Assembly: GCA_000969725.1 (NCBI GenBank) | Contig: JXSR01S047236.1 | Strand: one strand, 5' to 3' | DNA: 25,351 bases | Origin: Ophiothrix spiculata | Lineage: Eukaryota > Echinodermata > Ophiuroidea > Amphilepidida > Ophiotrichidae | Shown here: piece after piece, positions 8,976 to 19,088 of the stretch | Position numbering within the stretch: position 1 is the first letter of the stretch | Layout of the letters: each line of letters starts with the position of its first letter | Position numbers and translations under genes: made by a program | The notes under the pieces: model-generated | Told to the model about the DNA's origin: nothing | The model's database searches: none | What the model saw: the letters and a program-made list of their open reading frames with translations, nothing else

Positions 8976-9172
8976 ATACCCTGTCGATTGATTCATGATA
9001 GTTTTTGTTGTATTACAAAGCAAACTTATGGGATTCACTATACATTACCAAAAGTCGCCTCTTGCAGAAGGTTTGCTTAACTACATGTAGTTTCTACCTC
9101 CTGCGGATATCTGCGCCTGCAGTGCTCCTATCTTATACTTTGCTCAATATCTCAAGTGACTTTAAAGAACTG
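8976..9172. repeat. dispersed direct repeat, copy B
   Basis: This is the diverged partner of 6645-6830, beginning ATACCCTGTCGATTGATTCA. It leads directly into the third, partial copy of the 737-bp unit. Copy A is followed by a different sequence because of the 6832-7293 insertion. Confidence 0.75.
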
Positions 9173-9186
9173 AGTCTGAATTTCTC

Positions 9187-9490
9187 AAATTTATAAATAG
9201 CATGTGGGTATTGACAGACATTTTTAACTTTGATTTCAATATAAAGATGAGTTTTAGTGGACATATGGATTTTCAGAGCTTTTTTGTACAAACAAACAAA
9301 ATCTATTTCAACCAATTTTTATAACATTTTGGAGCATATTCTTTCAATTTGAATAAAAAAATTTTCTGTGACAATTATTGATTCACATGCCTGTTAGAAC
9401 ATTCATGCTCTTAGCTATAGATGATAAATGTGCATATAAGCATGATGTTATGCTTAAATGATAAGGACACATTCTTGCATTAAAAATTAA
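9187..9490. repeat. third, diverged partial copy of the 737-bp unit
   Basis: It aligns with the 3' half of the units at 7718-8015 and 8457-8760. Shared words include TATAAATAGC, ATTTTGGAGCATATT, CTGTGACAATTATT and AAATGATAAGG. It is clearly more diverged than copies 1 and 2 are from each other, so an older duplication preceded the recent tandem one. Confidence 0.75.
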
Positions 9491-9928
9491 ACATGCATGT
9501 CATTAACTCTGTGAATTCTGTCTCTGATATATCGCAGTAGGCCTACTTGAATGAAAAACCAAGCACTTCAAATACAAGGGTTGTTCAATAAGTTTGGCTT
9601 GAGGGAAGAATTAAGTTGTGCCAATCTAATTTTATGTTATGTCGTCTAATTTGATTGTTAAATATCTGGAACATTTCAAGTAAATATCTGCTTTATTTTT
9701 TATTTTATTTATTTCATGCTTTTTGAAGGCGTGATCTTTCATAAGACTTGACACCTTACCTTTGTTGAATTCATTAGGTTTAGCACCTAGGAGAGAGATT
9801 GTAAGGTAAATGCATGTCTGTTAAGATTTGTTTCTTCAATTTTCAAGGTAAAAATCAACTTACAGAACCTTCTTGCTGGCAAGTTTTAACACTGAACTGC
9901 ATAAGGTACCCCAAACTTTTGTTAGTGC

Positions 9929-9965
9929 ATAAGGGGGGAGGGGGTTTCCATAGTACCCCCCTTAT
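9929..9965. repeat. G/C-run hairpin
   Basis: ATAAGGGGGG (9929-9938) and CCCCCCTTAT (9956-9965) are perfect inverted copies. A second G-run (GGGGG) lies in the loop and offers the C-run an alternative partner. It is an isolated GC island in AT-rich DNA. Confidence 0.85.
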
Positions 9966-10228
9966 ATAAACCACTTTCCTGCCCAAAATTTTTAATAATC
10001 TTTACACCATTTATAGGTACACTTACCACAACCATATTTCAGGAGAAAAAAATTGAAAATATACCTGCCGTTTCAAAATGGCAGCCAAATAACTGATTTT
10101 CGCCGCGCGACATCTCGATTTTGGCCAAAATTTGAAAAACCCACTTCCTGAAGGAATTTTCCAATGAAATTTGGCTCAAAGTAGGAGATCATGAAAACAT
10201 TGGCATTGCTGAAATAAAATTTGGGAAA

Positions 10229-10260
10229 TTTTACTCCCGGGTGGTTTTACTCCCGGGTGG
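10229..10260. repeat. 16-bp perfect tandem duplication
   Basis: TTTTACTCCCGGGTGG occurs twice in succession (10229-10244 and 10245-10260), each copy containing the palindrome CCCGGG. Partial copies do not continue further. Confidence 0.95.
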
Positions 10261-10560
10261 TTTTATGGGCAAAATGAGGTACCATAATATTTCTCATATT
10301 TTTCTCATTACCTGTGTGAAATTTTACCAAGAATTTTACGGCTGAAACGTTTTGCGTTTCGGAGAAATAAGTGAAAATGTGTTGAATAATGGTAACCATA
10401 AAATTACTGACACAGTAAAGTATAGGCAAGTGGAAAATACAAAATTGCTCTTAAAATCAAAACGGTTGTTCCGATTTAACTGAAATTTGAAATTAATACA
10501 CCTTAAATGGGGATCTTTCATATGACAGTGAAAGCTAACATTTGAAAAATTGGACCATGC
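10247..10560 (-). repeat. dispersed repeat family, inverted copy
   Basis: Read on the minus strand, this matches 15177-15480 on the + strand. Shared words include CAACCGTTTTGATTTTA, GAGCAATTTTGTATTTT, TTGCCTATACTTTACTGTGT and ACACATTTTCACTTAT. The minus-strand frames 10247-10429 and 10336-10620 are not conserved in the other copy and are not genes. Confidence 0.85.
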
Positions 10561-10917
10561 ACCTCTAAACGTTGAACTACATAACATATTCATGGCATAG
10601 CCTATGTTCCACCACGTCAAGTCACAAACTTATTGAACACCCCATCTTACTCTTGTATTTTGCCCAGCAACAAATGAGATGAATTTTGCATCAATAAATA
10701 CGACAAGTGTTGTTTTGGTAGATATGGAAATATTGAAGTGTTCTTAGTATATTTAGTAAAAGGTTGGTGAATGTTTGTGATTAATTGGGATGTCAGTGGC
10801 AATACATTAGTTGTGTAATTTTCATTGCATATCAAGAGATATTGTTCTACCAATATTCATCAAAGTCTGATTTTCTTGGCCAAATATGCAATTGGTGGGT
10901 AACAACTAAAAGCGTAC

Positions 10918-11103
10918 TCCGGCAACTGAATGGTTATTTGACTGCGAATGCGGCTATCGAGGCAGTCAAGTGCTGTTCCTTGCTTACCACCAATTTTGTA
11001 AAATGTAAGATGCGTATTGTGTTGTAGTCAAGTAATAGTAGCGCGATACTGAACGCAGAGCTGGGTCACTTTGCACTCACGCAGTGTCGGTCCAGACATG
11101 GCA
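10918..11103 (-). repeat. dispersed ~190-bp repeat, inverted copy
   Basis: Reverse-complemented, this matches 13416-13606. Shared words include GCGCTACTATTACTTGACTA, CATCTTAC and TTGCGTGAGTGC/CTGCGTGAGTGC. The two copies are in opposite orientation 2.4 kb apart, so the intervening DNA lies between inverted repeats. The frame at 10785-11027 overlaps it only by chance. Confidence 0.8.
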
Positions 11104-11373
11104 CCTGTGTAGCGCAATCCCAGCCATTAATTTCTACTCAAAAGCCCAAACATACCGAAGCTGAATTTCCCCTTTCCAAGAAAGGTCGCACGCACTTGCG
11201 ATTTGAGTCGGCATTGTGGAGATTATTAAGTGAAAATGATCTTGAATATATTAGGTATATACAAGCCTTTATCATTGGAGGCAACTAGGTATAATAAGAA
11301 TGTAACACAATGAGCCTGAGAGGCAGTTTGAAATCACGTCCCGGCACCAGATCATTAAACATGCATCATAACG
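11104..11373. other. no recognisable feature
   Basis: Mixed-composition intron sequence between a dispersed repeat and the next foldback element. I see no gene or repeat here. Confidence 0.4.
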
Positions 11374-11592
11374 AGAGAAGATATCGTGTGTATCCCATCA
11401 TGCATTGCTTCATATGGGATTGTTTGTATGGGAAATAATGTGATTAGTAAGTGATGAAATGTCTATAAATCAAAGTAAATTGTTGTAATCTTGCATTTTG
11501 GGCATATTTCATCACTAACTACTCACATGACTTCCTGTACAAAATTTCCCATAGGAAGCAATGCCTGATGGGATACACACGATATCTTCTCT
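11374..11592. mobile_element. 219-bp foldback element, family related to 17781-18001
   Basis: The 38-bp termini 11374-11411 and 11555-11592 match at 37 of 38 positions when inverted (AGAGAAGATATCGTGTG..., then CCCATCATGCATTGCTTC). The pairing continues more loosely inward, so nearly the whole element forms one long imperfect hairpin. It shares GAAGATATC and CCCATCATGCAT at equivalent positions with the element at 17781-18001. I see no target duplication here. Confidence 0.88.
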
Positions 11593-11979
11593 TTGGCTTG
11601 CCTGCTGCTGAACTCATCTGTTTAACACCTGATCTTTATGAGTCTATTGCCAGCCAGGAGATAGATCATTACATTGTAATTGCGCTGTTGGGTTAGCATG
11701 GCAACCAGGTTTTATTATACCAGTAAGGCATAGGAAAATTAAGTTTTGTTTGACATAACTCTTTCTAGTAACAGTACACGCATCTAATAACTCTTTTGCC
11801 ACAAACTGCCCATAGCACCAAGATCCCAGTAACAGATTTCTATATATCTTTTTCTACACAACATATACATGAGAAACAACTAAGTACCTCGTTGTTGTCC
11901 CTAATATTTCAGGGTGCGTAGGAAGAATCGGAATAGATAATGACAAGCACTTCAAACCCCTGAACTTTTGTAATGTGTG
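11593..11979. other. no recognisable feature
   Basis: AT-rich intron sequence. I can support no reading frame, RNA gene or repeat here. Confidence 0.4.
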
Positions 11980-12995
11980 CGAAACCTTTTAAATCCATGC
12001 CTGTTTGTTAACATATATGGGAGGAGGTGGAGGTAAAGCAGAAAAAACACAATACAGTAATTTGTTATTTTGTATTAAAGATAAGCATGAGCTAAAGTAC
12101 TATTTATATCCATATCTTGGGCAGTGGGAAACCATTCAAAACCTTGTATGTTTGTCCTTCACGTGGGGTAAGTAGAAAGACACATATAAGTCTTCTTTAC
12201 CTTTACCTTATAGAGAGAACATTTCTTTTTTTTATTTTGACAGAAATGTTTCTTAACAAAATCTAGAACAAAATGTTGTTTGATATGTTTTGTAGTTTGC
12301 AGCTTATGCTCTTGCAGAACTCAGAGAAATGCTGTGTAAATGCACTTCTGTGAATGTGGAGCCAAGCATGATGTATTTATTCATCACAAATCAACAAAGA
12401 GTTACAATGAGAGAATTTATAACCATATTTGGAGAAAATGATGACCTGATGCATGTCATATCATACCCGTGAATGCTGTTCATAGTTTCAAATCTCAGCC
12501 AAAGTACCCTTCCGTTGACGTAGTACGGGAAACCATTCAAAACTATATGTTTGTCCTTTACATGGGGTAAATAGGAAGAGACATAAGTTTTTTAATTATC
12601 AAATAAATGACTAGAAGCCTTCAAAATTCTGAATTTTATGACGTGTATAAATCCTTTTAAAACCATATCTGTTTGTTTATAGGTGGGGTAAGTAGGGAAA
12701 AAATAAAAATGAATTTAAAAAAAATGAGTAGAAGCCCTGTAAAATTCTGAAATTTTATGACGTGTATAAAGCCTTTCAAAACCATATCTGTTTGTTTATA
12801 GGTGGGGTAAGTAGGGAAAAAATAAAAATGAATATTAAACAAATGATGAGAAGCCCTTCACAACCTCAAATATTTGTAAAGTGTATGAAAATAAGAGCTA
12901 AAATAGTCTTTTTGAATATATTTTTATCCAGGAATGAGAAACCATACATGTTTGTCCTTCACATGGGGTATTTTCGTAGGAAGAAACAGAATTAT
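11980..12995. repeat. degenerate repeats with AAACCATNNNTGTTTGT...GGGGTAAG core
   Basis: About six diverged copies of a core occur near 11985, 12130, 12531, 12658, 12778 and 12948. The core has the form GAAACCAT...TGTTTGTCCTTCAC.TGGGGTAAGTAG. The copies at 12658 and 12778 form a clean tandem pair with a 119-120 bp period, sharing CTGTTTGTTTATAGGTGGGG. Read in one frame, several copies give KPF or KPY followed by VC and G (for example GKPFKTLYVCPSRGVSRKTH at 12128), which recalls the linker of C2H2 zinc fingers. All copies are broken by stops, and the spacing is longer than the usual 84 bp. A decayed zinc-finger array is one speculative origin. Confidence 0.55.
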
Positions 12996-13415
12996 ATATC
13001 ATATGATGACGTTGAATCTTACTTAAAATAGAGAAGCCAATGATCAAGTATAGATTCCAAAAGAAGTCCTGCATTAACAAAATATTAGCCCTTTAAAAAC
13101 CTATATATTTGTAACATGGTTTAAGAACTTCGCTAAAGGTGTTTATATGTATATTGAAAAAAAATAATTGAAAAGTACGACTTAATGTCTTGGTAACATA
13201 TTATCAATATGAAGTAAGCTTTTCCTTTCACATTTTGTATCAGTTTGGTCAAAGCTTGTCCATTGCTTGATACATCATTACAAACTGCTTAACATGGTAC
13301 TGATGTCATTGCAATAATAGTTTGTGTTATAGATGGATAGAATCATAGATTAAAAAAAGTACAGATAGGAAACAGGTCTATTTGCACTCTAAGAATTTGG
13401 CTAAGTTAGGGGATT
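12996..13415. other. no recognisable feature
   Basis: AT-rich sequence with several A-runs. The frames at 12762-13031 and 12898-13080 lie on opposite strands over the degenerate repeats and look like chance. Confidence 0.4.
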
Positions 13416-13606
13416 GTGCCATGCGGGCGCAACGTTGCGTGAGTGCCTAGTTACCCCACTCCGCGTTGTGTTGGGCGCTACTATTACTTGACTACAACGT
13501 AATATTCATCTTACTGTTTTCCGCCAAATTGTGCGTAAGCAAGAAACAACGTTTGACTGGCTCGATAACCCATTTTCAGTCAAATTATGATTCTTTTGCC
13601 GAAAAA
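13416..13606 (+). repeat. dispersed ~190-bp repeat, forward copy
   Basis: This is the forward partner of 10918-11103. It contains GCGCTACTATTACTTGACTA and a GC-rich start, GCGGGCGCAACGTTGCG. The frame at 13466-13654 overlaps it and has no counterpart in the other copy. Confidence 0.8.
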
Positions 13607-14131
13607 CCGGATAGAATATTCAAAGTGAAACTCAAAATTCAATTCAGAAGCTAATATATGCACAAATATTATACAAATCTCTATGTGTAAACACAGGCAT
13701 CAAAAGGATTACCAACATGTACGTCCTCATGAATAGAAATTATAATCATAGTCAAAATGTCTGTTTAATTCCGATGAGACCAATTCCTTCAGATCTTTGC
13801 ATCATATGGGTAATTTTCTTCTGATAAGATTATAATAAAATTGTTATTTCACACATAGGAATTAAGTAATTGTTAGCCTCGAGGTGGCTTACTACAATTG
13901 CGAGGTGACAGTTGTGTAAGAAAACGGGCCAGGGTAATGTGACATACGTCATTGCACTGAAATATCTGCCAAGCCACACGGGTGAGTACAAGTTATTCAC
14001 AGCCAATTTTCTATTCCTCGTTTAATAGTATAAGAAATTAGGTAACATGGTATTGGGTAAACTAGATGACACAACAACAGCTGTGTGCTATGTCCAAGCT
14101 CCCAAACATAAATTTAAGCTCGTAAAACTAC
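13607..14131. other. no recognisable feature
   Basis: Intron sequence without a gene I can support. A frame at 14047-14277 crosses the boundary of the following element and is not credible. Confidence 0.4.
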
Positions 14132-14629
14132 CAATAGACCTTTTCAAAATCCATTCGGAAACCTCTGGAACATTGATCACATGGCCATTTTATCAACCAA
14201 TCACGTACAAGTTCATTAGCATGCACGATTTTGTCAACAAAATTTTCCGAAAATTCTCTCGCATTTCAGTGCAATAAAAGTGAAAAATAAAAAGAACCAG
14301 TCCCATATATTATTAGATACACCAATTCTGAACAACTTTTGGCTGATGGTACCATATAAGCTCGCCGACACAAAGAGTGAAAAATTCCATTTGAAATTGG
14401 CTGATTAAGCTTAAGATTTCAAGTCAATCAGGGTCGATCACACTGAAAGTGACACTTTATTGCTAATGCTAATTACAAGTTCGAATTCATACGCAACCAG
14501 TTAACGAGAACGCGAACTTAACATTCTGGTTATTGTGTTGAAGAGTCACTTTTTCTGTCGGCAATTGCCGGAAAGTGTAAAATCAGCTTCGGAAATTATC
14601 GGAAAGTCGTGTTTTGAAAAGGTCTATTG
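14132..14629. mobile_element. 498-bp element with 18-bp perfect terminal inverted repeats
   Basis: CAATAGACCTTTTCAAAA (14132-14149) and its exact reverse complement TTTTGAAAAGGTCTATTG (14612-14629) bound the element. CA...TG ends are compatible with hAT-like elements, but I see no 8-bp target duplication. Short inverted words such as AGTGACACTTT and AGTCACTTTTT lie in the right half. It has no coding capacity. Confidence 0.7.
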
Positions 14630-14713
14630 TGCCTGTAAATGGTAAAAAAATATGCTAGTTAAGCACAAGCATTTGCACTCTAAAGGAGCCATTAAAAGAG
14701 ACTGTTTTTGAAA

Positions 14714-14761
14714 TCAGTTTCTTCTGCTGAGACAAAATTTAGTCTCGGCAGAAGAAACTGA
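14714..14761. repeat. 20-bp hairpin with 8-base loop
   Basis: TCAGTTTCTTCTGCTGAGAC (14714-14733) and GTCTCGGCAGAAGAAACTGA (14742-14761) are inverted copies with one position that would be a G-U pair in RNA. The loop is AAAATTTA. Pairing extends loosely outward (TTTTGAAA against TTTGAAAA). Size, loop and stem are compatible with a microRNA precursor, but no expression evidence is available. Confidence 0.8.
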
Positions 14762-15173
14762 ATTGTTTGAAAATAATGTTAGTTCTTAAAGTAAAAAGTT
14801 GTAATTATGTGATCTAAATCATGTATTTTATCTTATTTTATAACGAATTAAAAAACAGCACTTTTTGAAAAGTCAATACTCAGTATGACCCTATTGATAC
14901 CAAACAACATTGCCATATTTTGTACCGATAACACAAGCTGAAAGTTTCGATGCATGACATGTCCATGCTAATGACGTCATATATATTCCTATACATTGGA
15001 AACAAAAGTCGCATCATTTTGAGCACATTTTGTATACAATAATATGGATGTTTCTTGAACAGGAATGATAAAAAAAATGGTAACTGCAGATATTTTGGGA
15101 AATCTAGTGAGCAATGTCAGTAATCTAGCAGTGCATGAATTTGCTATGTTTCTGTTATGGGTTCATCACATAT
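14762..15173. other. no recognisable feature
   Basis: AT-rich intron. A full TGACGTCA palindrome lies at 14972-14979. One such word in a window this size is not significant by itself. Confidence 0.4.
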
Positions 15174-15505
15174 TAAAGGTACATTGTCCCATTTTTCAAA
15201 TTTTACTTTTCACTGTCAAATGAAAGATCATCACTTAGATGCTTCAATTTCAAATTTCAGTCAAATCAGAACAACCGTTTTGATTTTATGAGCAATTTTG
15301 TATTTTTCATTTGCCTATACTTTACTGTGTAAGTAATATTATGGTTACCATAATATTAATAATTTTAACACATTTTCACTTATATCTCCAAAACGCAACA
15401 TGATTCAACCATAAAATTTGACATGGGCAATATGAGGAACATTTTGGTACCAAAATCTCAGAAAGTGTGAAAAAATGCTGACGCAATCAGACAGGGCTCC
15501 TTTAA
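15174..15505 (+). repeat. dispersed repeat family, forward copy, possible element
   Basis: The body 15177-15480 matches the minus strand of 10247-10560. The edges read TTAAAGGTACATTG on the left and CAGGGCTCCTTTAA on the right, so the outermost TTAAAGG is inverted. This could be a short inverted-repeat element with TTAA or TA edges, but the ends are too short to be sure. Confidence 0.65.
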
Positions 15506-16678
15506 TTCATGTCAGTTTCATACCATCTCTACACTAATGAAAACAGCAAAAGGTCTAATAATAATTCCATAGATAGTGCATCACATTATGTGGGCTTTAT
15601 CCTAATCCTCTCCTCTATATTAAATTATCTTAAAGGAAGAGGGGAAAACAAATTCCCAATGAACCCAAGATCTCATCAGGCTAGTGTCTTATCTATGGCA
15701 AGCTACTTGAGTTGTGCCTAGCCATCAATTTGCTTATACTCCACCCCCCCCCCACCCCATCTATGATATATTCAGATTTGATTTTGAATTGACTTTGTGT
15801 TTGATACGGACAGCATAAGGGTAATGGTAGTGTGATGAAGAATAGATGAATTCTATTTTTTATGAAGTATTTTTGGCTTTGTGTTAGTATTTAAGCAAAA
15901 GCAATGTACTCTGTTACAATGTATGTCAATTCAATTTCTTATTCATTCTTTGAAGTGGGTGTAGTGTGTGGGATTAGTATAGTGCTTTAATTAACAATAA
16001 TTATGCTGAATTTAAAGTTGAGAATAAAATACCTGATTTTCAAGATAGATAAAGTACAGAAATGACACACATTTTGGTTGTCTTATACTGTGCCTGTGGT
16101 GAAAAGACCAGAGTGTTCTGTAACATTTTGTCTACATCTGTTTATGGTCAATATGTCATGCAATAAAAGGCTTATCAACTCCATAGACCAGTATCCCTGT
16201 CTAGGATTAAGACATTATTTATTTAAGAACCGAGTATTCAATGTTAATGATTAAGCGGTACGTTGATGGTGCCGCATGTAAATCTCTTTAATGGATTTTG
16301 GGAGATGGCTAGTAATACAATCATGATTTGTAAAGAATTTCAAGTTGATAAGAATTTTGATTGTCAGTGTAACACTGTCAGTGATGTTCACATTTACACA
16401 GAAAACTTTAATTTTTGCACATACATTTTAGGGAAATGATGACCATTTTTGATATGGCATATACTATCTAGAAACAATCATTAATTTGAAATTGCTAATA
16501 TTCTGCGTATAATACATGACAGGAAAGTAAATAAGTCCTCGCCATTTTTCATATCTCAATTTCCTGTAGTCGTATCCTATGCGGTTTGTTTCTGTCATGT
16601 TCCAGCGAAAGGGCAGGTGTCTTACCGATCATAATAAAAGGTGATAGGAAATGTCATATAGAAATGCAATTACAAAGC
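15506..16678. other. long intron stretch without recognisable features
   Basis: About 1.2 kb of AT-rich DNA. It contains a C-rich run (CCCCCCCCCCACCCC near 15744), a few polyadenylation-like AATAAA words and a small palindrome, TCAGTGTAACACTG, near 16365. The frame at 15509-15721 has no coding character. Confidence 0.45.
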
Positions 16679-16773
16679 TGAGAATATTTACCAATGATTA
16701 CTAGAGATTTCAGATTGTGAATAGATGAGAATATTTACCAATGTTTACTAGAGATTGTGAATCCTGAATAGAT
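16679..16773. repeat. 47-bp tandem duplication
   Basis: TGAGAATATTTACCAATG starts at 16679 and again at 16726. Both copies carry TTACTAGAGATT, GATTGTGAAT and a terminal GAATAGAT, with small substitutions and rearranged indels between them. Confidence 0.9.
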
Positions 16774-16908
16774 ATAAAGCATTTCTGTTGAAACTTGACT
16801 CGGCTCTTTTATCTTCTCAAAGGCTGCGAACTTGAGATATTTAAGTACACGCTTTTTGTAACATAGGTGAAGCAAAGGTGTCGCTATACAAGAAAGTATA
16901 AGAAGAAA

Positions 16909-17490
16909 GGGTATCAAAAAGTTTTAAACTTTACCCAGAAGAAATAGGGTCTGGAACAACATTTTATTACAAGATACTTGAGGCATCTTTGCATAGTCAA
17001 TGTACAAAATAACACATTTCTCCCACTTTTAGCTGACTTTCCACAAACCGTTATTGTAGGGATCCTCTCTTTTGAAAAAATCAGTTTTTTTATTTCACTG
17101 AAACATTTTCACGCCGGCCATGCTTTATTACGTCATTATGATGTCTGTCATTGATTGATTTCCATAATTTTGGTATCAATGGAAAGAGGAAACCCTACCC
17201 TTTACTATGGTATCAAACAACTAAATTGTGATCGTGTCATTAAGATTTACTAGGCCCTGTAACCTTCGAATGCACAGACTTGATTATGGAGAATGTCTCA
17301 ATTTCCTCCATGCAGCTTCTGTAATAAGCGGGTAGGTAGATGACATCAATCGCCATCTGTAAAGAAAGTAAAACTACTTATGAGCCCATTCCTGCACCAT
17401 AATGTACATAGAGACGATTGACTATTCTGACAAAATTTCATTGATATAGCTCCACCCCTTCTGGGTAAGATTTAAAACTTTTTGATACCC
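16909..17490. mobile_element. 582-bp element with 33-bp terminal inverted repeats
   Basis: The terminal arms at 16909-16941 (GGGTATCAAAAAGTTTTAAA...) and 17458-17490 (...TTTAAAACTTTTTGATACCC) match at 31 of 33 positions when inverted. No target duplication is evident. The interior lacks coding capacity; the minus-strand frame at 16735-16917 only touches its left edge. Confidence 0.82.
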
Positions 17491-17780
17491 CCTTGTACAT
17501 ACGAAATATATAAAGGACTAGTGATTGGAGACATGTCTATTGCATCCATTTGATATGGGCTACATAATTTGCATGCAACACTTGATATTTACACTCGGTA
17601 CTTTATTGTTGCATTCATCATATGTGACAATGACGACTAAAATTGTAAGATTCTATCCAATATTCTATCTTTTCACAGCTCATATAATTTCTATTGACAC
17701 ATTTTAAAATGAATATCATAGTAGTCATTCACACTTAGCATAGCATGACATAGTAGATGGCTACATTGATAGGTTCACTC

Positions 17781-18001
17781 AAAAGAAGATATCAGGACCT
17801 TCCCATCATGCCTTCCTTCCAATAGGATATTTCGTACAGGTTTTAATGACGGGGTTTAGGGATGAAACATTGCACAATTGGCAGACCTCACCCCAATTTT
17901 GCATTTCAGATAAGTTTCACCCCTAAACCTTGTCATTACAACCCATACAAAAAATCCCATTGGAAGCGATGCATGATGGGAAGGTCCTGATGTCTTCTTT
18001 T
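17781..18001. mobile_element. 221-bp foldback element with 9-bp target duplication
   Basis: The element starts AAAAGAAGATATCAGGACC and ends GGTCCTGATGTCTTCTTTT. It is flanked by perfect direct repeats GGTTCACTC at 17772-17780 and 18002-18010. The inverted arms run about 45 bp with few mismatches and include CCTTCCCATCATGC. A 9-bp duplication is characteristic of Mutator-like elements, but the assignment is an inference. It is related to the element at 11374-11592 by GAAGATATC and CCCATCATGCAT. Confidence 0.9.
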
Positions 18002-18010
18002 GGTTCACTC

Positions 18011-18606
18011 TACCCAGGTCAATCACTGATTTAGGTAATTTGTAAAAACAAAATATGCCGTAACAGTTAGTTTTGGTCAGGAAAGTGCTAGACTAGCGGC
18101 GGTGAATCACATTTAGGACAACCCTTGTAATTCCGTCATTTCTGTGTTGTTAGGCAAAAATAACTAATCAAGTTATATTTATATTGTAACATTCCATTTT
18201 GGTCATGAAAATGCAGAACAAAGTACAGTGAATCATATTCAAGCATAATATGATATTATGTTAGTTTTTACACACAACAAGAATATTTGCTCACCTTTGG
18301 GAGCTTTCAATCCGCCATTACGCTGGACCTTTGTCAACCCGACGTTAGGGGGCGCTATTGGGTTAAGCTTCAAGGCAATTGTTTTTATTTCAAAATTCCA
18401 TGTGTTGTGTCCCAAATTAATGTTCAACAAATTTTCAAACTAAATCTGGGTTTGGCGCACCATACATTTTTCTGGCTTCAAATGTCTTCTATTGTTAAAT
18501 TTGGCATACTTAAAAAAAGACCCACAAAAGTTGATAGTGCTTTAATGAAATAGATGCTTTGAGAAACTTTGTTTTTGATCAGTATATATATGTGTTGTTA
18601 AAATCT
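18011..18606. other. no firmly recognisable feature
   Basis: AT-rich except for a short GC-richer patch around 18310-18365 (CAACCCGACGTTAGGGGGCG). Overlapping frames at 18239-18553 lie on both strands and look like chance. Confidence 0.4.
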
Positions 18607-18614
18607 ATCCTACC

Positions 18615-18962
18615 CATAGATTTACAGGGGAGATACCAGGGTTTGTATGCCAGCCTGTGTAATGGCCTCGTCAGCCATGGAGCTCAAATAGGGGGTATTC
18701 GGGTCCACTCGGCTCCTGCCAAAATCAACTCCGAGTGCCGAGACTTGGTTAGGCTTAGAAACAACCTGCGCAAATAATACTTTACGCGAATGATACGCCA
18801 ACCTGCACGCAAAGCGTGTGTGCGTGTTTCAATATTCGTGCATTACGACAAGGTGCGATGCATCATTGGCAAGCTATCTGAAAAAATTCAAATACCCCCA
18901 ATTTTGTCTCCATGCCGGAATAAAAATGGCGGCGTGCCTTGTATCTCCCCTGTAAATCTATG
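18615..18962. mobile_element. 348-bp hAT-like element with 8-bp target duplication
   Basis: Perfect 22-bp inverted ends begin CATAGATTTACAGGGGAGAT at 18615 and close at 18962. They are flanked by identical 8-bp direct repeats ATCCTACC at 18607-18614 and 18963-18970. CA/TG ends with an 8-bp duplication are the hallmark of hAT transposons; this is family knowledge. The interior is GC-richer than the surroundings and includes ATGGCGGCG. It has no transposase; the frame at 18559-18777 crosses its edge and is not a gene. Confidence 0.93.
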
Positions 18963-19088
18963 ATCCTACCTACTGAGGTCTGCCAACTGTTCCTCTCTTA
19001 GAGGACTGTCCAACTTTCTAGTAAGTTCAGTGATCACAAAAAAAAACCTGTTACATTTAAATTGAACTATGATCACATGCACTAGCAT

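Larger units (their letters stand above)
9573..10649. mobile_element. mariner-like terminal repeats, ~1.07 kb, no transposase
   Basis: The left end reads TACAAGGGTTGTTCAATAAG and the right end CTTATTGAACACCCCATCTTA. Inverted, they share GTTCAATAAGTTTG, with TA at each edge. GGGTGTTCAATAAGTT-type ends are, from memory, typical of mariner-like elements. The length is near that of a full mariner, but no transposase frame is present. The interior instead holds another repeat (10247-10560) that also occurs, inverted, at 15177-15480, so foreign sequence has replaced or interrupted the original core. Confidence 0.7.

Noticed and set aside
14047..14277. Plus-strand frame crossing the left end of the 14132-14629 element
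   Set aside because: It crosses the terminal repeat of a non-coding element, so it cannot be a single functional unit.
14972..14979. TGACGTCA as a CRE regulatory site
   Set aside because: A single 8-base palindrome is expected by chance at appreciable frequency in 25 kb, and it is far from any known promoter.
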